Source of the DNA: Paraburkholderia phenazinium
Lineage (GTDB): Bacteria > Pseudomonadota > Gammaproteobacteria > Burkholderiales > Burkholderiaceae
Reading direction: 5' to 3'
DNA: 64,000 bases
Assembly: GCF_900100735.1 (NCBI RefSeq)
Contig: NZ_FNCJ01000008.1
Span: 248,001-312,000 of the forward strand
Both the position numbers and the translations under genes were made by a program. The notes beneath the pieces were generated by a model, which saw only the letters and a list, made by a program, of their open reading frames with translations, did not search any database and was not told where the DNA came from. Shown in pieces: positions 7,546 to 16,340 of this stretch. How positions within the stretch are numbered: position 1 is the first letter of the stretch; each line of letters begins with the position of its first letter.

Positions 7546-8694
7546 ATGAACCAGCCTGCTCCCCTTATCCCACCCTCCACGCCGATGCCGCTTGAAAAAA
7601 CGCATCTGCGGCTCGGCTTTGTCTCGCTTGCCGACGCAGCGCCGCTCGTCGCTGCCAAGCTGCTCGAATTCGGACATGCACATGGCCTGACCCTGGAGCT
7701 ATCGCGTCAGCCGTCATGGGCCGCGCTGCGCGACAAACTGCTGGCCGGCGAACTGGATGCAGCTCACGCGTTATACGGTCTCCCATACGGCGTGCAGCTC
7801 GGCCTTGGCGGTCCGCAAACGGATATGGCCGTGCTGATGGTGCTCAACCGCAATGGCCAGGCCATTACGCTGTCGAACCGTCTGGCCGATGCGCTGACCG
7901 AACACCAAACGCTGCCGCGGGCGCTGGCGACGCTTGGCCGCAAGCCGGTCTTCGCGCAGACCTTCCCAACCGGCACCCATGCCATGTGGCTGTACTACTG
8001 GCTAGCATCGCAAGGCGTGCATCCGCTGCGCGATATCGAAAGCGTAGTGATCCCGCCACCGCATATGGTCGCAGCGCTGGCGGAAGACCGGCTCGATGGA
8101 CTGTGCGTCGGCGAACCGTGGAATGCCGCAGCGCAAGCGCGTGGCATCGGCCGCACAATCGCCTATAGCAGCGAAATCTGGCCGGATCATCCAGAGAAGG
8201 TCCTCGCCTGCCGGCGCGACTTTGTGAACCAGCATCCCCACACCGCGCAAGCGTTGGTGCAAACCATGCTCGAAGCCTGCCGCTGGCTCGACGGCGAAGG
8301 ACATCGCAACGAGATTGCGCGTTGGCTGGTGCGCCCGGAATTTATCGGCATTGATGAAGCGTTGATCGCGCGGCGCCTGACCCGCGACAGCACATCGCTC
8401 GCCCCCAATCGGCTGCCCGTGCGGTTCTTCGAAGAAGGCACGGTGAACTATCCGCGCCCCGACGACGGCGTATGGTTTCTGACCCAATACGAGCGCTGGG
8501 GGATGATCGAGCATCGCAACGACTATCGCGAGATTGCTGCGGCGATCAATCAGACCGGGCTGTATCGCGACGCGGCAAGCCACATCGGCATTGCGATTCC
8601 GGCTGAAACGGTCTCGCAGGTTTTGATCGATGGCCGGGTATGGGACGGTAGCGATCCGGACGGATATGCAGCAGGGTTCCAGATCCGCGCGTAA
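7546..8694 (+). CDS. nasS: Nitrate/nitrite sensor NasS (CmpA/NrtA-like, cytoplasmic)
   Basis: This 382-residue protein matches the NrtA/CmpA periplasmic-binding fold (LRLGFVSLADAAPLVAAKLLEFGHAHGLTL, GELDAAHALYGLPYGVQLGLGG, FPTGTHAMWLYYWLASQGVHPLRDIESVVIPPPHMVAAL, GLCVGEPWNAAA). Unlike the transport proteins it has no signal peptide: the N-terminus is a Pro-rich leader followed directly by the fold. That, plus its position right after nasT, identifies the cytoplasmic sensor NasS, which sequesters NasT when nitrate is absent. The ATG lies 10 bases past the nasT stop. The only unusual point is the absence of neighbouring nitrate genes. Confidence 0.87.
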   Translation: MNQPAPLIPPSTPMPLEKTHLRLGFVSLADAAPLVAAKLLEFGHAHGLTLELSRQPSWAALRDKLLAGELDAAHALYGLPYGVQLGLGGPQTDMAVLMVLNRNGQAITLSNRLADALTEHQTLPRALATLGRKPVFAQTFPTGTHAMWLYYWLASQGVHPLRDIESVVIPPPHMVAALAEDRLDGLCVGEPWNAAAQARGIGRTIAYSSEIWPDHPEKVLACRRDFVNQHPHTAQALVQTMLEACRWLDGEGHRNEIARWLVRPEFIGIDEALIARRLTRDSTSLAPNRLPVRFFEEGTVNYPRPDDGVWFLTQYERWGMIEHRNDYREIAAAINQTGLYRDAASHIGIAIPAETVSQVLIDGRVWDGSDPDGYAAGFQIRA

Positions 8695-8721
8695 CGCGGC
8701 GAACCGAAGCCACGCCACAAT

Positions 8722-8738
8722 AAAAAAGCGCGGAGCGC
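8722..8738 (-). terminator. Weak intrinsic-type terminator of the choline-transport genes
   Basis: On the minus strand GCGC-TCC-GCGC is followed by six T residues, downstream of the choX stop. The stem is only four pairs, so strength is doubtful. It lies between the convergent nasS and choX genes. Confidence 0.4.
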
Positions 8739-8770
8739 ATGCAGGACCCGGCGGCCCAACACACGCCCCG

Positions 8771-8795
8771 CTACATGGAGACACTACATGGAGAC
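8771..8795. repeat. Tandem duplicate of a 12-bp motif
   Basis: CTACATGGAGAC occurs at 8771-8782 and 8784-8795 in the short spacer between nasS and choX. No function is recognised; it may be a replication-slippage scar. Confidence 0.6.
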
Positions 8796-8806
8796 TCTCT
8801 TACACC

Positions 8807-9748
8807 TCAGTGCGACGCGATATACGACTTCACGGCCGGCAGCCCCGGCTTGCCATCGATCGTCGTGACACCCGCCAGCCACTGATCCAGCACTTGCGGA
8901 TTGGCCTTTAGCCAGTCGAGCGCCGCCTGGTTTGCGTCGGTCTTGTTCATGATCGGCACCATCACATGGTTTTCGATTGCGGTGGTGAACTGCAGATTCG
9001 ACACCAGCTTCGCCGCATTCGGGCAGCGCGCCGCGTAGTCAGGCGGCGTCGCCGTAAATACCTTCGCTTCGCCGTAGTTCGGCCCAAATACATCGTCGCC
9101 ACCGGCCAGATAATCGATCTTCATCTGGACATTCATCGGATGCGGTTCCCAGCCGAGAAACACGATCCATTGCTTTTCGCGGACTGCGCGATTGACTTCG
9201 ACCAGCATGCCCGCCTCGCTCGATTCGACCAGCTTGAATTTTCCAAGGCCAAACTGATTGCCATCGATCATTTTCTTGATCAGCGCATTGCCGTCATTGC
9301 CTGGCTCGATACCGTAGATCTTGCCGTTGAGTTTGTCCGCGTACTTCTGGATATCGGCAAAATTCTTCAGGCCGCCGTTATACACATAGTCCGGCACCGC
9401 CAGCGTGTATTTCGCGCCGGTCAGATTCGGCGTCGCCAGCACCTTGATCGTGCCGGCCTTGACGAATGGCGTGATGATCGGGTCCATGGTCGGCGCCCAG
9501 TAGCCAAGAAACACATCGATCTGCTTGCTTTTGATCCCCGCAAAGGTAATCGGCACCGAGGCAATCGTCTTGGTGGGGTGGTAACCCAGGCCTTCGAACA
9601 CCGTCGAGGCGAGCCCGGTGGTCGCTGCGATATCGGTCCAGCCCACATCGGCAAATCGCACATCGCGGCACACAGCCGGATCCGCGGCGTGAGCCATTGC
9701 GCTTGCCAGCCCGAGTACGCAGGCCGCTACCATGCACTTTCTATTCAT
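8807..9748 (-). CDS. choX: Choline/glycine-betaine ABC transporter substrate-binding protein
   Basis: The start used is the ATG at 9748, which gives 313 residues with a clean signal peptide (MNRKCMVAACVLGLASAMAHA, cut near residue 21). The body has the choline-binding ChoX/OpuAC pattern: VGWTDIAATTGLASTVFEGLGY, IDVFLGYWAPTMDP, GIEPGNDGNALIKKMI and VFLGWEPHPMN; aromatic residues in such segments normally form the cage for the quaternary ammonium group. It is a periplasmic protein serving the permease and ATPase encoded at 10892-12956. The regulator gene at 9777-10814 interrupts the usual order and may give choX its own expression level. Choline rather than betaine is inferred from sequence resemblance. 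Confidence 0.87.
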   Translation of the reverse strand: MNRKCMVAACVLGLASAMAHAADPAVCRDVRFADVGWTDIAATTGLASTVFEGLGYHPTKTIASVPITFAGIKSKQIDVFLGYWAPTMDPIITPFVKAGTIKVLATPNLTGAKYTLAVPDYVYNGGLKNFADIQKYADKLNGKIYGIEPGNDGNALIKKMIDGNQFGLGKFKLVESSEAGMLVEVNRAVREKQWIVFLGWEPHPMNVQMKIDYLAGGDDVFGPNYGEAKVFTATPPDYAARCPNAAKLVSNLQFTTAIENHVMVPIMNKTDANQAALDWLKANPQVLDQWLAGVTTIDGKPGLPAVKSYIASH

Positions 9749-9776
9749 TTCCGTTCTCTCCACGCTTGTTGTTGAC

Positions 9777-10814
9777 TTAATTCGGTTGACGACGCTCCAC
9801 ACTCGGTGCATGGCCGAACTGCGCCCGGTATGCCTTGCTGAAATGACACGGCGAGTGAAAACCGCATACCGTTGTCACGCGCGCAATGGATGCATCGGTC
9901 GTGCGCAGCAGGTCGCGGGCACGGCGCAGACGCAGCGTCAGGTAATAATGCGTCGGCGAGACGCTGAGATAGACCTTGAACATGCGCTGCAAATGGCGCT
10001 GCGAAAGCTGCACGAGGCGCGCCAGTTCCTCCAGCGACAGCGGCTCTTCGATATTCGCCTCCATCAGGCGCACCACCTCGATCAGCTCAGCGCGAGAAAA
10101 ACCCACTCGGGCATCGACAGGAATGGGTTGCGGATCGCTCGCGCTGCGAATCCGCTCCAGAATAAATTGTTCGGATACCTGAGCAGCCAGGCTTTGACCT
10201 AGACGGCTCTCCACCAGATTGAGCATCAGATCGAGCGGCGCCGTGCCGCCGGTGCAGGTCAGACGGTCGCGGTCGATGACAAACAGCTCGTCCGCGAAAT
10301 GCACGCGCGGGAATTCCTTATGCAACGCCGACAGATCCTCCCAATGCACGGTACAGCGGTAATCGTCGAGCAGCCCCGCCGACATCAACGCATAAGCCCC
10401 TGTGCAGATTCCGCCGAGCGGTACGCCCTGCTGCGCCACATCGCCGAGCAAGGTCTTGATGTCCGAATCGACCACGCTGCGAATCTGCGTGCCGCCACAG
10501 ACGATCAGCACATCGGGCATCCCCGCCTCTTCCAGCGTGCGGGTCGGCTTGACCGTCATGCCGTTGCTGGCGCGCGCGGCGACGCCATCCGGCGTCAGCA
10601 CCGACCAGCGGTAATGCTGTGCACGGCCCACATAGTTGGCCATGCGCAAGACTTCGATCGCACTGGTAAAGGCGATCATCGAAAAACTGGGCAGCGTCAG
10701 AAAACCGAAATGCGCAAGACTCGACAATGGCGCGCTAAGGCGGGGCGAGCGGGCCAATTCAGTCGTAGCAAACGTCACGTCGCGCTCCATGATGCTCAGG
10801 GTGAGTTGTTCCAT
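9777..10814 (-). CDS. GlxA-type AraC-family regulator, GbdR/CdhR-like
   Basis: A DJ-1/PfpI-like N-terminal domain (FGFLTLPSFSMIAFTSAIEVLRMANYVGR, VCGGTQI, GGICTGAYALMSAGLLDDYRCTVHWE) is joined to two AraC helix-turn-helices (SLEELARLVQLSQRHLQRMFKVYLSVSP and ASIARVTTVCGFHSPCHFSKAYRAQFG). This architecture and wording match GbdR/CdhR, regulators of glycine-betaine and carnitine catabolism that also activate choline uptake genes. The start used is the ATG at 10814 (MEQLTLS, 345 residues); an ATG at 10844 would add ten residues but has no better ribosome site. The gene sits inside the choline transporter operon between choW and choX. A 12-bp inverted repeat covers its start. Confidence 0.85.
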   Translation of the reverse strand: MEQLTLSIMERDVTFATTELARSPRLSAPLSSLAHFGFLTLPSFSMIAFTSAIEVLRMANYVGRAQHYRWSVLTPDGVAARASNGMTVKPTRTLEEAGMPDVLIVCGGTQIRSVVDSDIKTLLGDVAQQGVPLGGICTGAYALMSAGLLDDYRCTVHWEDLSALHKEFPRVHFADELFVIDRDRLTCTGGTAPLDLMLNLVESRLGQSLAAQVSEQFILERIRSASDPQPIPVDARVGFSRAELIEVVRLMEANIEEPLSLEELARLVQLSQRHLQRMFKVYLSVSPTHYYLTLRLRRARDLLRTTDASIARVTTVCGFHSPCHFSKAYRAQFGHAPSVERRQPN

Positions 10815-10839
10815 CGCGAGGGCCCGAGGGCCTTCGCGA
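10814..10839. promoter_or_regulatory. Inverted repeat over the start of the GbdR-like gene
   Basis: Two 12-base arms (TCGCGAGGGCCC and GGGCCTTCGCGA, 11 of 12 pairing) with a two-base loop abut the start codon. It could be a DNA operator for autoregulation or an mRNA hairpin hiding the ribosome site. Nothing in the sequence decides between the two. Confidence 0.5.
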
Positions 10840-10891
10840 TGCACGAGTTACATTTGAGCTAACCAAGGTTTCTGTATTCGGGTGCGAAGAA

Positions 10892-11794
10892 TCAGCTTTG
10901 TACGGCAGGCTGTTCGCGGCGCACCCGCATGACATTGCGCAAACCCGCGAAACGCGGCGCGATTGCGGTGCCCGGCGAGCGGCCAAAGCTTTCGGTGATA
11001 CGGTCCAGAATGATCGCCAGCAACACCACGGAAAGACCGCTCTCGAAGCCGAGCCCGATATCGAGGCGCTGGATACTCGCCAGCACGTCGTTACCAAGAC
11101 CGCCTGCGCCAACCATCGAGGCGATAATCACCATCGAGAGCGCCATCATGATGGTCTGATTGACGCCCTGCATGATCGACGGCAGCGCGTTTGGAAACTG
11201 CACCTTATAGAGCAGTTGCCACGGCGTACAGCCGAACGCCTGGCCTGCTTCGACAATCTCGCGGTTGACATGACGGATACCGAGGCTCGTCAGGCGCACG
11301 GCCGGCGGCATCGCAAAGATCACGGTAGAGAGAATCCCCGGCACGCGCCCGAGACCAAACAGCATCGCTGCCGGGATCAGATAGACAAAGGCGGGCATGG
11401 TCTGCATCAGATCGAGAATCGGCCGTACCACCATTGCCACATGCTTGTTTTTGGCGGTCCAGATACCGAGTGGAATGCCGAACAGCAGACTGATCAAGGT
11501 GGAGGACAACGTGAGGCCGAGCGTAATCACCGTCTCGTCCCAGAAGCCGGTCGCGTAGATCAGCAAAAGCGCGAGCGTCGTAAAGAACGCAAAACGCCAG
11601 CCCACCCGCCACAGGCCGATACCGATAAAGAAGGCCATCAACGCCCACATCGGAATCGCCTGCAGGCCATGTTCGATCAGCGCGGCAAAGCTCTCGATGG
11701 TTTTACCGATTGCGTCGAAGGTATTCGCGTCGTGATCGAGCAGATAGTGAACGGAATCATCGACCCAGCGGCCGAGCGGGATCATCTCAGACAT
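10892..11794 (-). CDS. choW: Choline ABC transporter permease
   Basis: A 300-residue ProW/ChoW-type integral membrane protein. Hydrophobic segments occupy roughly residues 48-65, 68-88, 95-115, 130-150, 195-225 and 240-260. The permease EAA-type loop is visible as IVEAGQAFGCTPWQLLYKVQFPNALPSIMQGVNQTIM near residue 160, where the ATPase docks. It overlaps the end of the ATPase gene by eight bases, so translation is coupled. It forms the inner-membrane channel for choline or betaine delivered by the ChoX-like protein. Confident as a QAT-family permease; choline specificity follows from the neighbours. Confidence 0.88.
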   Translation of the reverse strand: MSEMIPLGRWVDDSVHYLLDHDANTFDAIGKTIESFAALIEHGLQAIPMWALMAFFIGIGLWRVGWRFAFFTTLALLLIYATGFWDETVITLGLTLSSTLISLLFGIPLGIWTAKNKHVAMVVRPILDLMQTMPAFVYLIPAAMLFGLGRVPGILSTVIFAMPPAVRLTSLGIRHVNREIVEAGQAFGCTPWQLLYKVQFPNALPSIMQGVNQTIMMALSMVIIASMVGAGGLGNDVLASIQRLDIGLGFESGLSVVLLAIILDRITESFGRSPGTAIAPRFAGLRNVMRVRREQPAVQS

Positions 11795-12956
11795 GGGAAC
11801 CTCGATTGCGCGTAAGAATCTTCAGGACAGCCGCTTTGTTGACAGAGCCGCAATAGCGTTCATCGTCATCGACCACCGGCAGCGCGGTCGCATTCGCGCA
11901 AACGCGCGACACCACATGCTCCAGCGATGCGCCCAGCGAAATACACTCCACCTTGCGCAGATCCGGCGCGGCGTTGCCGATTGCATCGCGGGTCACGAAA
12001 CCGCGAATCCGTCGTTCGGCATCGAGCACGAACGCGTATTCGGCGCTGCCGTTGAGCGATGCCGCGACGCTCGTTTGATCCAGATTGCGCACCAGGGGGA
12101 TATCGTTGGTCTGCATCAGATCACCGGCGGTCAGATAGCGGCTCGTATCCACACCTTCGAAAAACGCCCGCACATAATCGTCGGCCGGGTTGCTGATAAT
12201 TTCCTGCGGCGTGCCGATCTGCACCACCCGGCCACCTTCCATAATCGCAATCCGGTTGCCGATGCGCAGCGCCTCTTCGAGATCGTGCGAGACGAACATG
12301 ATCGTGCGGCGCTGGTTCTTTTGCAGTTCCAGCAGCACGTTCTGCATTTCCTTGCGCTTGAGCGGATCGAGCGCGGAGAACGCTTCATCCATAATCATCA
12401 GCGACGGGTTGACGGCCAGCGCACGCGCCAGGCCGACGCGCTGCTGCATGCCGCCTGACAATTCGGCCGGCAGCTTCTGTGCGAAGTTTGCGAGCCCAAC
12501 CTGTTCAAGCACGCCGAGCGCGCGCTTTTCGCGTTCCTTGCGGCCCACCCCGGCCACTTCGAGGCCGAATGCCGCGTTCGAGAGTACCGTGCGTTGCGGC
12601 ATTAGCGCAAACGACTGGAACACCATGCTCATATCGGTGCGGCGCAGCGAGGTCAGCTCGGAGCGGCGCACGGCAGCAATATCGCGGCCATCGACCAGCA
12701 CCTTGCCTGCGGTCGGCTCGACCAGCCGGTTGATCAGGCGGATCAGCGTCGACTTGCCGGAACCCGACAGGCCCATCAGCACGAAAATCTCTCCTTCCTG
12801 CACGTCGAAGGAGACGTTATGAACGCCGACGATGTGGCCGGTTTTTGCCTGCACTTCGTCCTTGGTGGAACCGCTAGCCAGCATATCGAGCGCCAGCTTG
12901 GGATTGGCTCCGAAAACCTTACATAATCCTTCGACTACGACCTTGGGGGAATTCAT
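11787..12956 (-). CDS. choV: Choline ABC transporter ATPase with CBS tail
   Basis: A 389-residue ProV/ChoV-type ATPase: Walker A GLSGSGKST near residue 62, Q-loop MVFQSFALMP, signature LSGGMQQRV, Walker B LMIMDEAFSALDP and the switch histidine in FVSHD. The C-terminal third (from about 280) contains CBS-like halves (IPLVRNLDQTSVAASL, AEYAFVLDAERRIRGFVT, ATALPVVDDDERYCG), which in this family sense ionic strength or nucleotides. It is the first gene of the choV-choW-regulator-choX block. The promoter must lie in 12957-13302. Confidence 0.9.
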   Translation of the reverse strand: MNSPKVVVEGLCKVFGANPKLALDMLASGSTKDEVQAKTGHIVGVHNVSFDVQEGEIFVLMGLSGSGKSTLIRLINRLVEPTAGKVLVDGRDIAAVRRSELTSLRRTDMSMVFQSFALMPQRTVLSNAAFGLEVAGVGRKEREKRALGVLEQVGLANFAQKLPAELSGGMQQRVGLARALAVNPSLMIMDEAFSALDPLKRKEMQNVLLELQKNQRRTIMFVSHDLEEALRIGNRIAIMEGGRVVQIGTPQEIISNPADDYVRAFFEGVDTSRYLTAGDLMQTNDIPLVRNLDQTSVAASLNGSAEYAFVLDAERRIRGFVTRDAIGNAAPDLRKVECISLGASLEHVVSRVCANATALPVVDDDERYCGSVNKAAVLKILTRNRGSHV

Positions 12957-13302
12957 TGAGTCAATCTCCTCGTGGTGCAGGCGCCGGCCCGCACTGTCTG
13001 CCTACATAGTTGCCAGAAAAAACCCCGATAGGCCGACTAATTGCGACAGACGCTTGCGGAAATGCGACACGTCTGGAAAAGCACGGGCGTTAGCGGGAGG
13101 CTGGAAGCCTTGCTGGGCGGGGGATTGAGGCGATGGTGCAATGCGTCGTGGCTAGTTTGCCGATGTCGCGTATTGGATGGTGGGTGTCCGAATGGGGATG
13201 CTGGGATGGGCGGTGGCAGGTTGGTCGTCGAGCCTTTGACTAGCGGGTGGTAGTTGCCGGCTGGAGCGGACCCAGGTTCGGATCGACTCCAGCCTGCCAC
13301 CC
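12957..13302. other. Intergenic spacer upstream of choV
   Basis: About 350 bases between choV and the end of the efflux operon. It should hold the choV promoter and a binding site for the GbdR-like regulator, but I see no consensus promoter, no strong dyad and no convincing open frame. Confidence 0.5.
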
Positions 13303-14739
13303 TCACTCGCCCGCCACCTGCTCACTCGAAGCAAGCGCCGGCCCGCCAGCCTGGCTCCACCCGCCCCCCAGCGACCGGTACAACGCCACCGCAGCCAGCG
13401 CATGCTCGCGCTTCGCCTGATTCAGCGAATCGGAGTCCTGCAGATAAGTCTGCTGCGCGGACAGCACATCGAGGAAGTCCGTCGCACCGCCCTTATACAA
13501 CTGGTTGGCCAGCTTGAGCGACTGGTCCGACGCGCCCAATGCATCGGTCAGCTTTTGCGTCGACGCTGTAGTACTGACCAGATCGCTGCGGGTATCTTCC
13601 ACATCCTTGAGCGCCTGCAGCATCGTCTCCTGCAGGTTCAGTTGCGATTCGCGCATTTTGCTTTCGCTCTGCTGGATATCGGCCGTGATCCGCCCCGCGT
13701 TGAAAATCGGGCTGGTGGCGTTCAACGCCGCGCTAAACAGGTTATCGGTCAGCGTAGGCAAGCCAAGATACGAAGCGGCCAGCAAGCCGTCACTCAGATT
13801 GAGCGTGAACTTCGGATAACGCTCCGCCCGCGATACACCCACTTCGGCGGCACGCTGTTCAACCGTTGCGTAGGCCACCAGCACATCCGGGCGGCGCAAC
13901 AGCGCTTCGGACGGCAAGGTCTCGGGCGCCGCGCCTTCCGGATTGGGAATCGGGCCAGGCGTTGCCAGAACCAGCTTATCCACCGATTCGGGCGTGCGAC
14001 CCGAATACACGGCAATCAAGCTCAGTTCGTGCTGAATCGTCGATTGCGCACGCGGGATCCGCGCCTGCAGCTCATCCAGCTGGTTTTGCGCACGCGCCAC
14101 ATCAAGTTGCGTCGATAACCCATACTTCAGACGCTCCTGAGTAAGCTGCAATGCGCGCTGCCGGATTACCTGGTTATCCTGCAGAATCTGCAACTCCGAC
14201 TGCGCCCAGCGCAAATCGACATAGGCGGATGCGGTATTGGCCGCGAGCGCGAGCCTCAGCGCATCCTCGGCATGCCGTTGCCCGACCAGTTGCGCCTGGG
14301 CCGCCAGCAGATCGAGCCGCTCGCCGCCGAACACATCGGGCGACCAGTTCAGTGCGAGGCCCACACCGCCCTGCTTCACATAGCCGAGCGGCGGCGGCGT
14401 ATTGATGCGGCTATCCGCAGCGTTAGCCGTCGCATCGAGTTCAGGCAGCAGCACCGCGTGCTTTTGCGTGGTGATGGCCTGCGCCTGCTTGACGCGCTCC
14501 GCGGCCGCCTGCAGATCGAGGTTGCCGGTCAGCACCGAATCCACCAGTTGATCGAGCACCGGATCGCCGAACTGCGACCACCAGGTCTTCGCGTCCACGG
14601 CGTCCTGCGGCGCCTCAACGCTCCAGTTGACCGGCGCGACGGTTTTGACGGTGGCCGGCAGGTCGGAATGGGCGGCAGGCTGGACCGCACATGCGGCCAC
14701 CGAAAGACTAGCCAGAATGGCTATCAAATGCTTTTTCAT
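13303..14739 (-). CDS. Outer-membrane efflux lipoprotein, NodT/OprM family
   Basis: The start used is the ATG at 14739 (MKKHLIAILASLSVAACAVQ, 478 residues); the slightly longer frame begins with TTG. A lipobox LSVAAC places the lipidated Cys at residue 17. The body shows the duplicated outer-membrane-efflux repeats typical of TolC-like channels (LDQLVDSVLTGNLDLQAAAERVKQAQA, LNWSPDVFGGERLDLLAAQAQL, LLRRPDVLVAYATVEQRAAEVGVSRAERYPKFTL, NQLYKGGATDFLDVLSAQQTYL). It is last in the operon after emrA- and emrB-like genes and supplies the trimeric channel to the outside. Confidence 0.9.
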   Translation of the reverse strand: MKKHLIAILASLSVAACAVQPAAHSDLPATVKTVAPVNWSVEAPQDAVDAKTWWSQFGDPVLDQLVDSVLTGNLDLQAAAERVKQAQAITTQKHAVLLPELDATANAADSRINTPPPLGYVKQGGVGLALNWSPDVFGGERLDLLAAQAQLVGQRHAEDALRLALAANTASAYVDLRWAQSELQILQDNQVIRQRALQLTQERLKYGLSTQLDVARAQNQLDELQARIPRAQSTIQHELSLIAVYSGRTPESVDKLVLATPGPIPNPEGAAPETLPSEALLRRPDVLVAYATVEQRAAEVGVSRAERYPKFTLNLSDGLLAASYLGLPTLTDNLFSAALNATSPIFNAGRITADIQQSESKMRESQLNLQETMLQALKDVEDTRSDLVSTTASTQKLTDALGASDQSLKLANQLYKGGATDFLDVLSAQQTYLQDSDSLNQAKREHALAAVALYRSLGGGWSQAGGPALASSEQVAGE

Positions 14740-14747
14740 GATTGGCC

Positions 14748-16322
14748 TCAATGTGCGTCCGGCGGTGGCGCGGCGCTAGAGATAGGTTGGGAAAAGATAA
14801 GACTGGCTATCGCGACCACGAAACACAGCGACAGCACATAGAACGTGTCGGAGTAAGTCAGCACCAATGCTTCGCGCATCACCAGTGCGTGAAGGTTGGC
14901 AAGCCCGGATTGGGTTGCATTCAATACGTCCCCGGCCACCGCTGACCAATGCGTGGTCTGCTCCGACAACACGGACTCCACTTGCGGACGGCCGACGGTG
15001 ACGCTTTCGTTGAGCCGCAGATAGTGGAAATTGAGGCGGTCGTTAAGCATCGTCGCGCTGACCGCGATACCGATCGCCCCACCGAGATTACGCATCAGGT
15101 TAAACAGGCCGCTGGCCGATTTCAGCCGCGACTGCGGCAGCGAGCCAAGCGCCATGGTCACGATCGGCGGCACCGCGAACTGTTGACCGATGCCGCGCAG
15201 CGCTTGCGGCAGGAGCAATTGCTGCCAGCCCCAATCGTTAGTCAGTGGCGTGTACAGGTAACAGCCCAGTCCGAAGCAGATCAGACCGAACAGCAACAGC
15301 ACTCGCATGCTGAAAAATCGCGTAGCAACAGCGTAGACACACAACGCGAGCAGTTGGAATACGCCAACCGACAGCAAGGCGATGCCAATCTGCAGCGAGC
15401 TAAAGCCCCGCACCTGACTCAGGAACAACGGCGTGAGGAAAACCGCCACAAAAATTCCGATCCCCGTGATGAACGACAGCAAGCTACCGATGCCAAAATT
15501 TCTTACTTTCAGCGCGCGCAGATCCACGATCGGGTCCCCGGTCGTCAGCGCATGGACGATGAAGAGAAAGCCGCAGATCGCGGAGATCCACGTACAGGTA
15601 ACGATGATGTGATCGCCAAACCAGTTCTTGCGCGGGCCTTCTTCGAGCACATACTCGAGGCAGCCGAGAAATCCGCACATCAACAGGATACCCAGGTAAT
15701 CTCCCTTCTTGAGCAGCGACAGGTCGGGCTTGTCGATATTCACGTACTTCGGCACCAAAGCCGCAACGACCACACCCGGCACAAGGTTCAGGTAAAACAG
15801 CCAGTGCCACGACCATTGATCCGTGATCCAGCCGCCAATCACTGGGCCGATGGCGGGCGCCAGCGACGCAAGCGCACCGATGGTGGTAGACGCAACGAGC
15901 CGTTGCTTGCCGGGAAACAGCACGAATGCGGTGGTAAAGACGGTGGGAATCATCGCGGCGCCCATCGCGCCCTGCAGGCCGCGAAACAGGATCATCGAAT
16001 TGATATCCCAGGCGATGCCGCACAGCATGCTGGTCACGGTAAAGCCCACGGCCGAGGCGACGAATAGCCAGCGCGTCGAAAACACTTTGGAAAGCCAGCC
16101 CGACATCGGAATCACGAGAATTTCCGCGATCAGATAAGCCGTCTGGACCCATGACAACTCATCCTGACTCGCAGAGAGCCCGCCACCAATATCCCTCAGT
16201 GAGGACGCGACGATCTGGATATCCAGGGTTGCCATAAAAAATCCCAGACACATGAGTGCGAATGCAAACACGCGTTGCTGCATGGGCTGGGACGCAGGAT
16301 CGAGCGGATGAGCGCTTGTCAT
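14748..16322 (-). CDS. emrB: DHA2-family multidrug efflux permease, EmrB/QacA type
   Basis: A 524-residue 14-segment MFS exporter. It contains the DHA2 landmarks FFMATLDIQIVASSLRDIGGGLSASQDELSWVQTAYLIAEILVIPMSGWLSKVFSTRWLF at the N-terminus and RGLQGAMGAAMIPT plus GPVIGGWITDQWSWHWLFYLNLVPG around residues 105-185. These proteins expel hydrophobic drugs or acids with proton antiport and pass them to an EmrA-type adaptor. The gene lies 18 bases downstream of the adaptor and just before the outer-membrane lipoprotein, completing a tripartite pump. Substrates cannot be read from the sequence; a MarR-type gene heads the operon. Confidence 0.88.
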   Translation of the reverse strand: MTSAHPLDPASQPMQQRVFAFALMCLGFFMATLDIQIVASSLRDIGGGLSASQDELSWVQTAYLIAEILVIPMSGWLSKVFSTRWLFVASAVGFTVTSMLCGIAWDINSMILFRGLQGAMGAAMIPTVFTTAFVLFPGKQRLVASTTIGALASLAPAIGPVIGGWITDQWSWHWLFYLNLVPGVVVAALVPKYVNIDKPDLSLLKKGDYLGILLMCGFLGCLEYVLEEGPRKNWFGDHIIVTCTWISAICGFLFIVHALTTGDPIVDLRALKVRNFGIGSLLSFITGIGIFVAVFLTPLFLSQVRGFSSLQIGIALLSVGVFQLLALCVYAVATRFFSMRVLLLFGLICFGLGCYLYTPLTNDWGWQQLLLPQALRGIGQQFAVPPIVTMALGSLPQSRLKSASGLFNLMRNLGGAIGIAVSATMLNDRLNFHYLRLNESVTVGRPQVESVLSEQTTHWSAVAGDVLNATQSGLANLHALVMREALVLTYSDTFYVLSLCFVVAIASLIFSQPISSAAPPPDAH

Positions 16323-16340
16323 GATGTTGGCCCTGTCTGC

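Noticed and set aside
8771..8795. Tandem 12-bp repeat as a regulator site
   Set aside because: It lies downstream of both convergent genes, where an operator would have no promoter to act on; kept only as a repeat.
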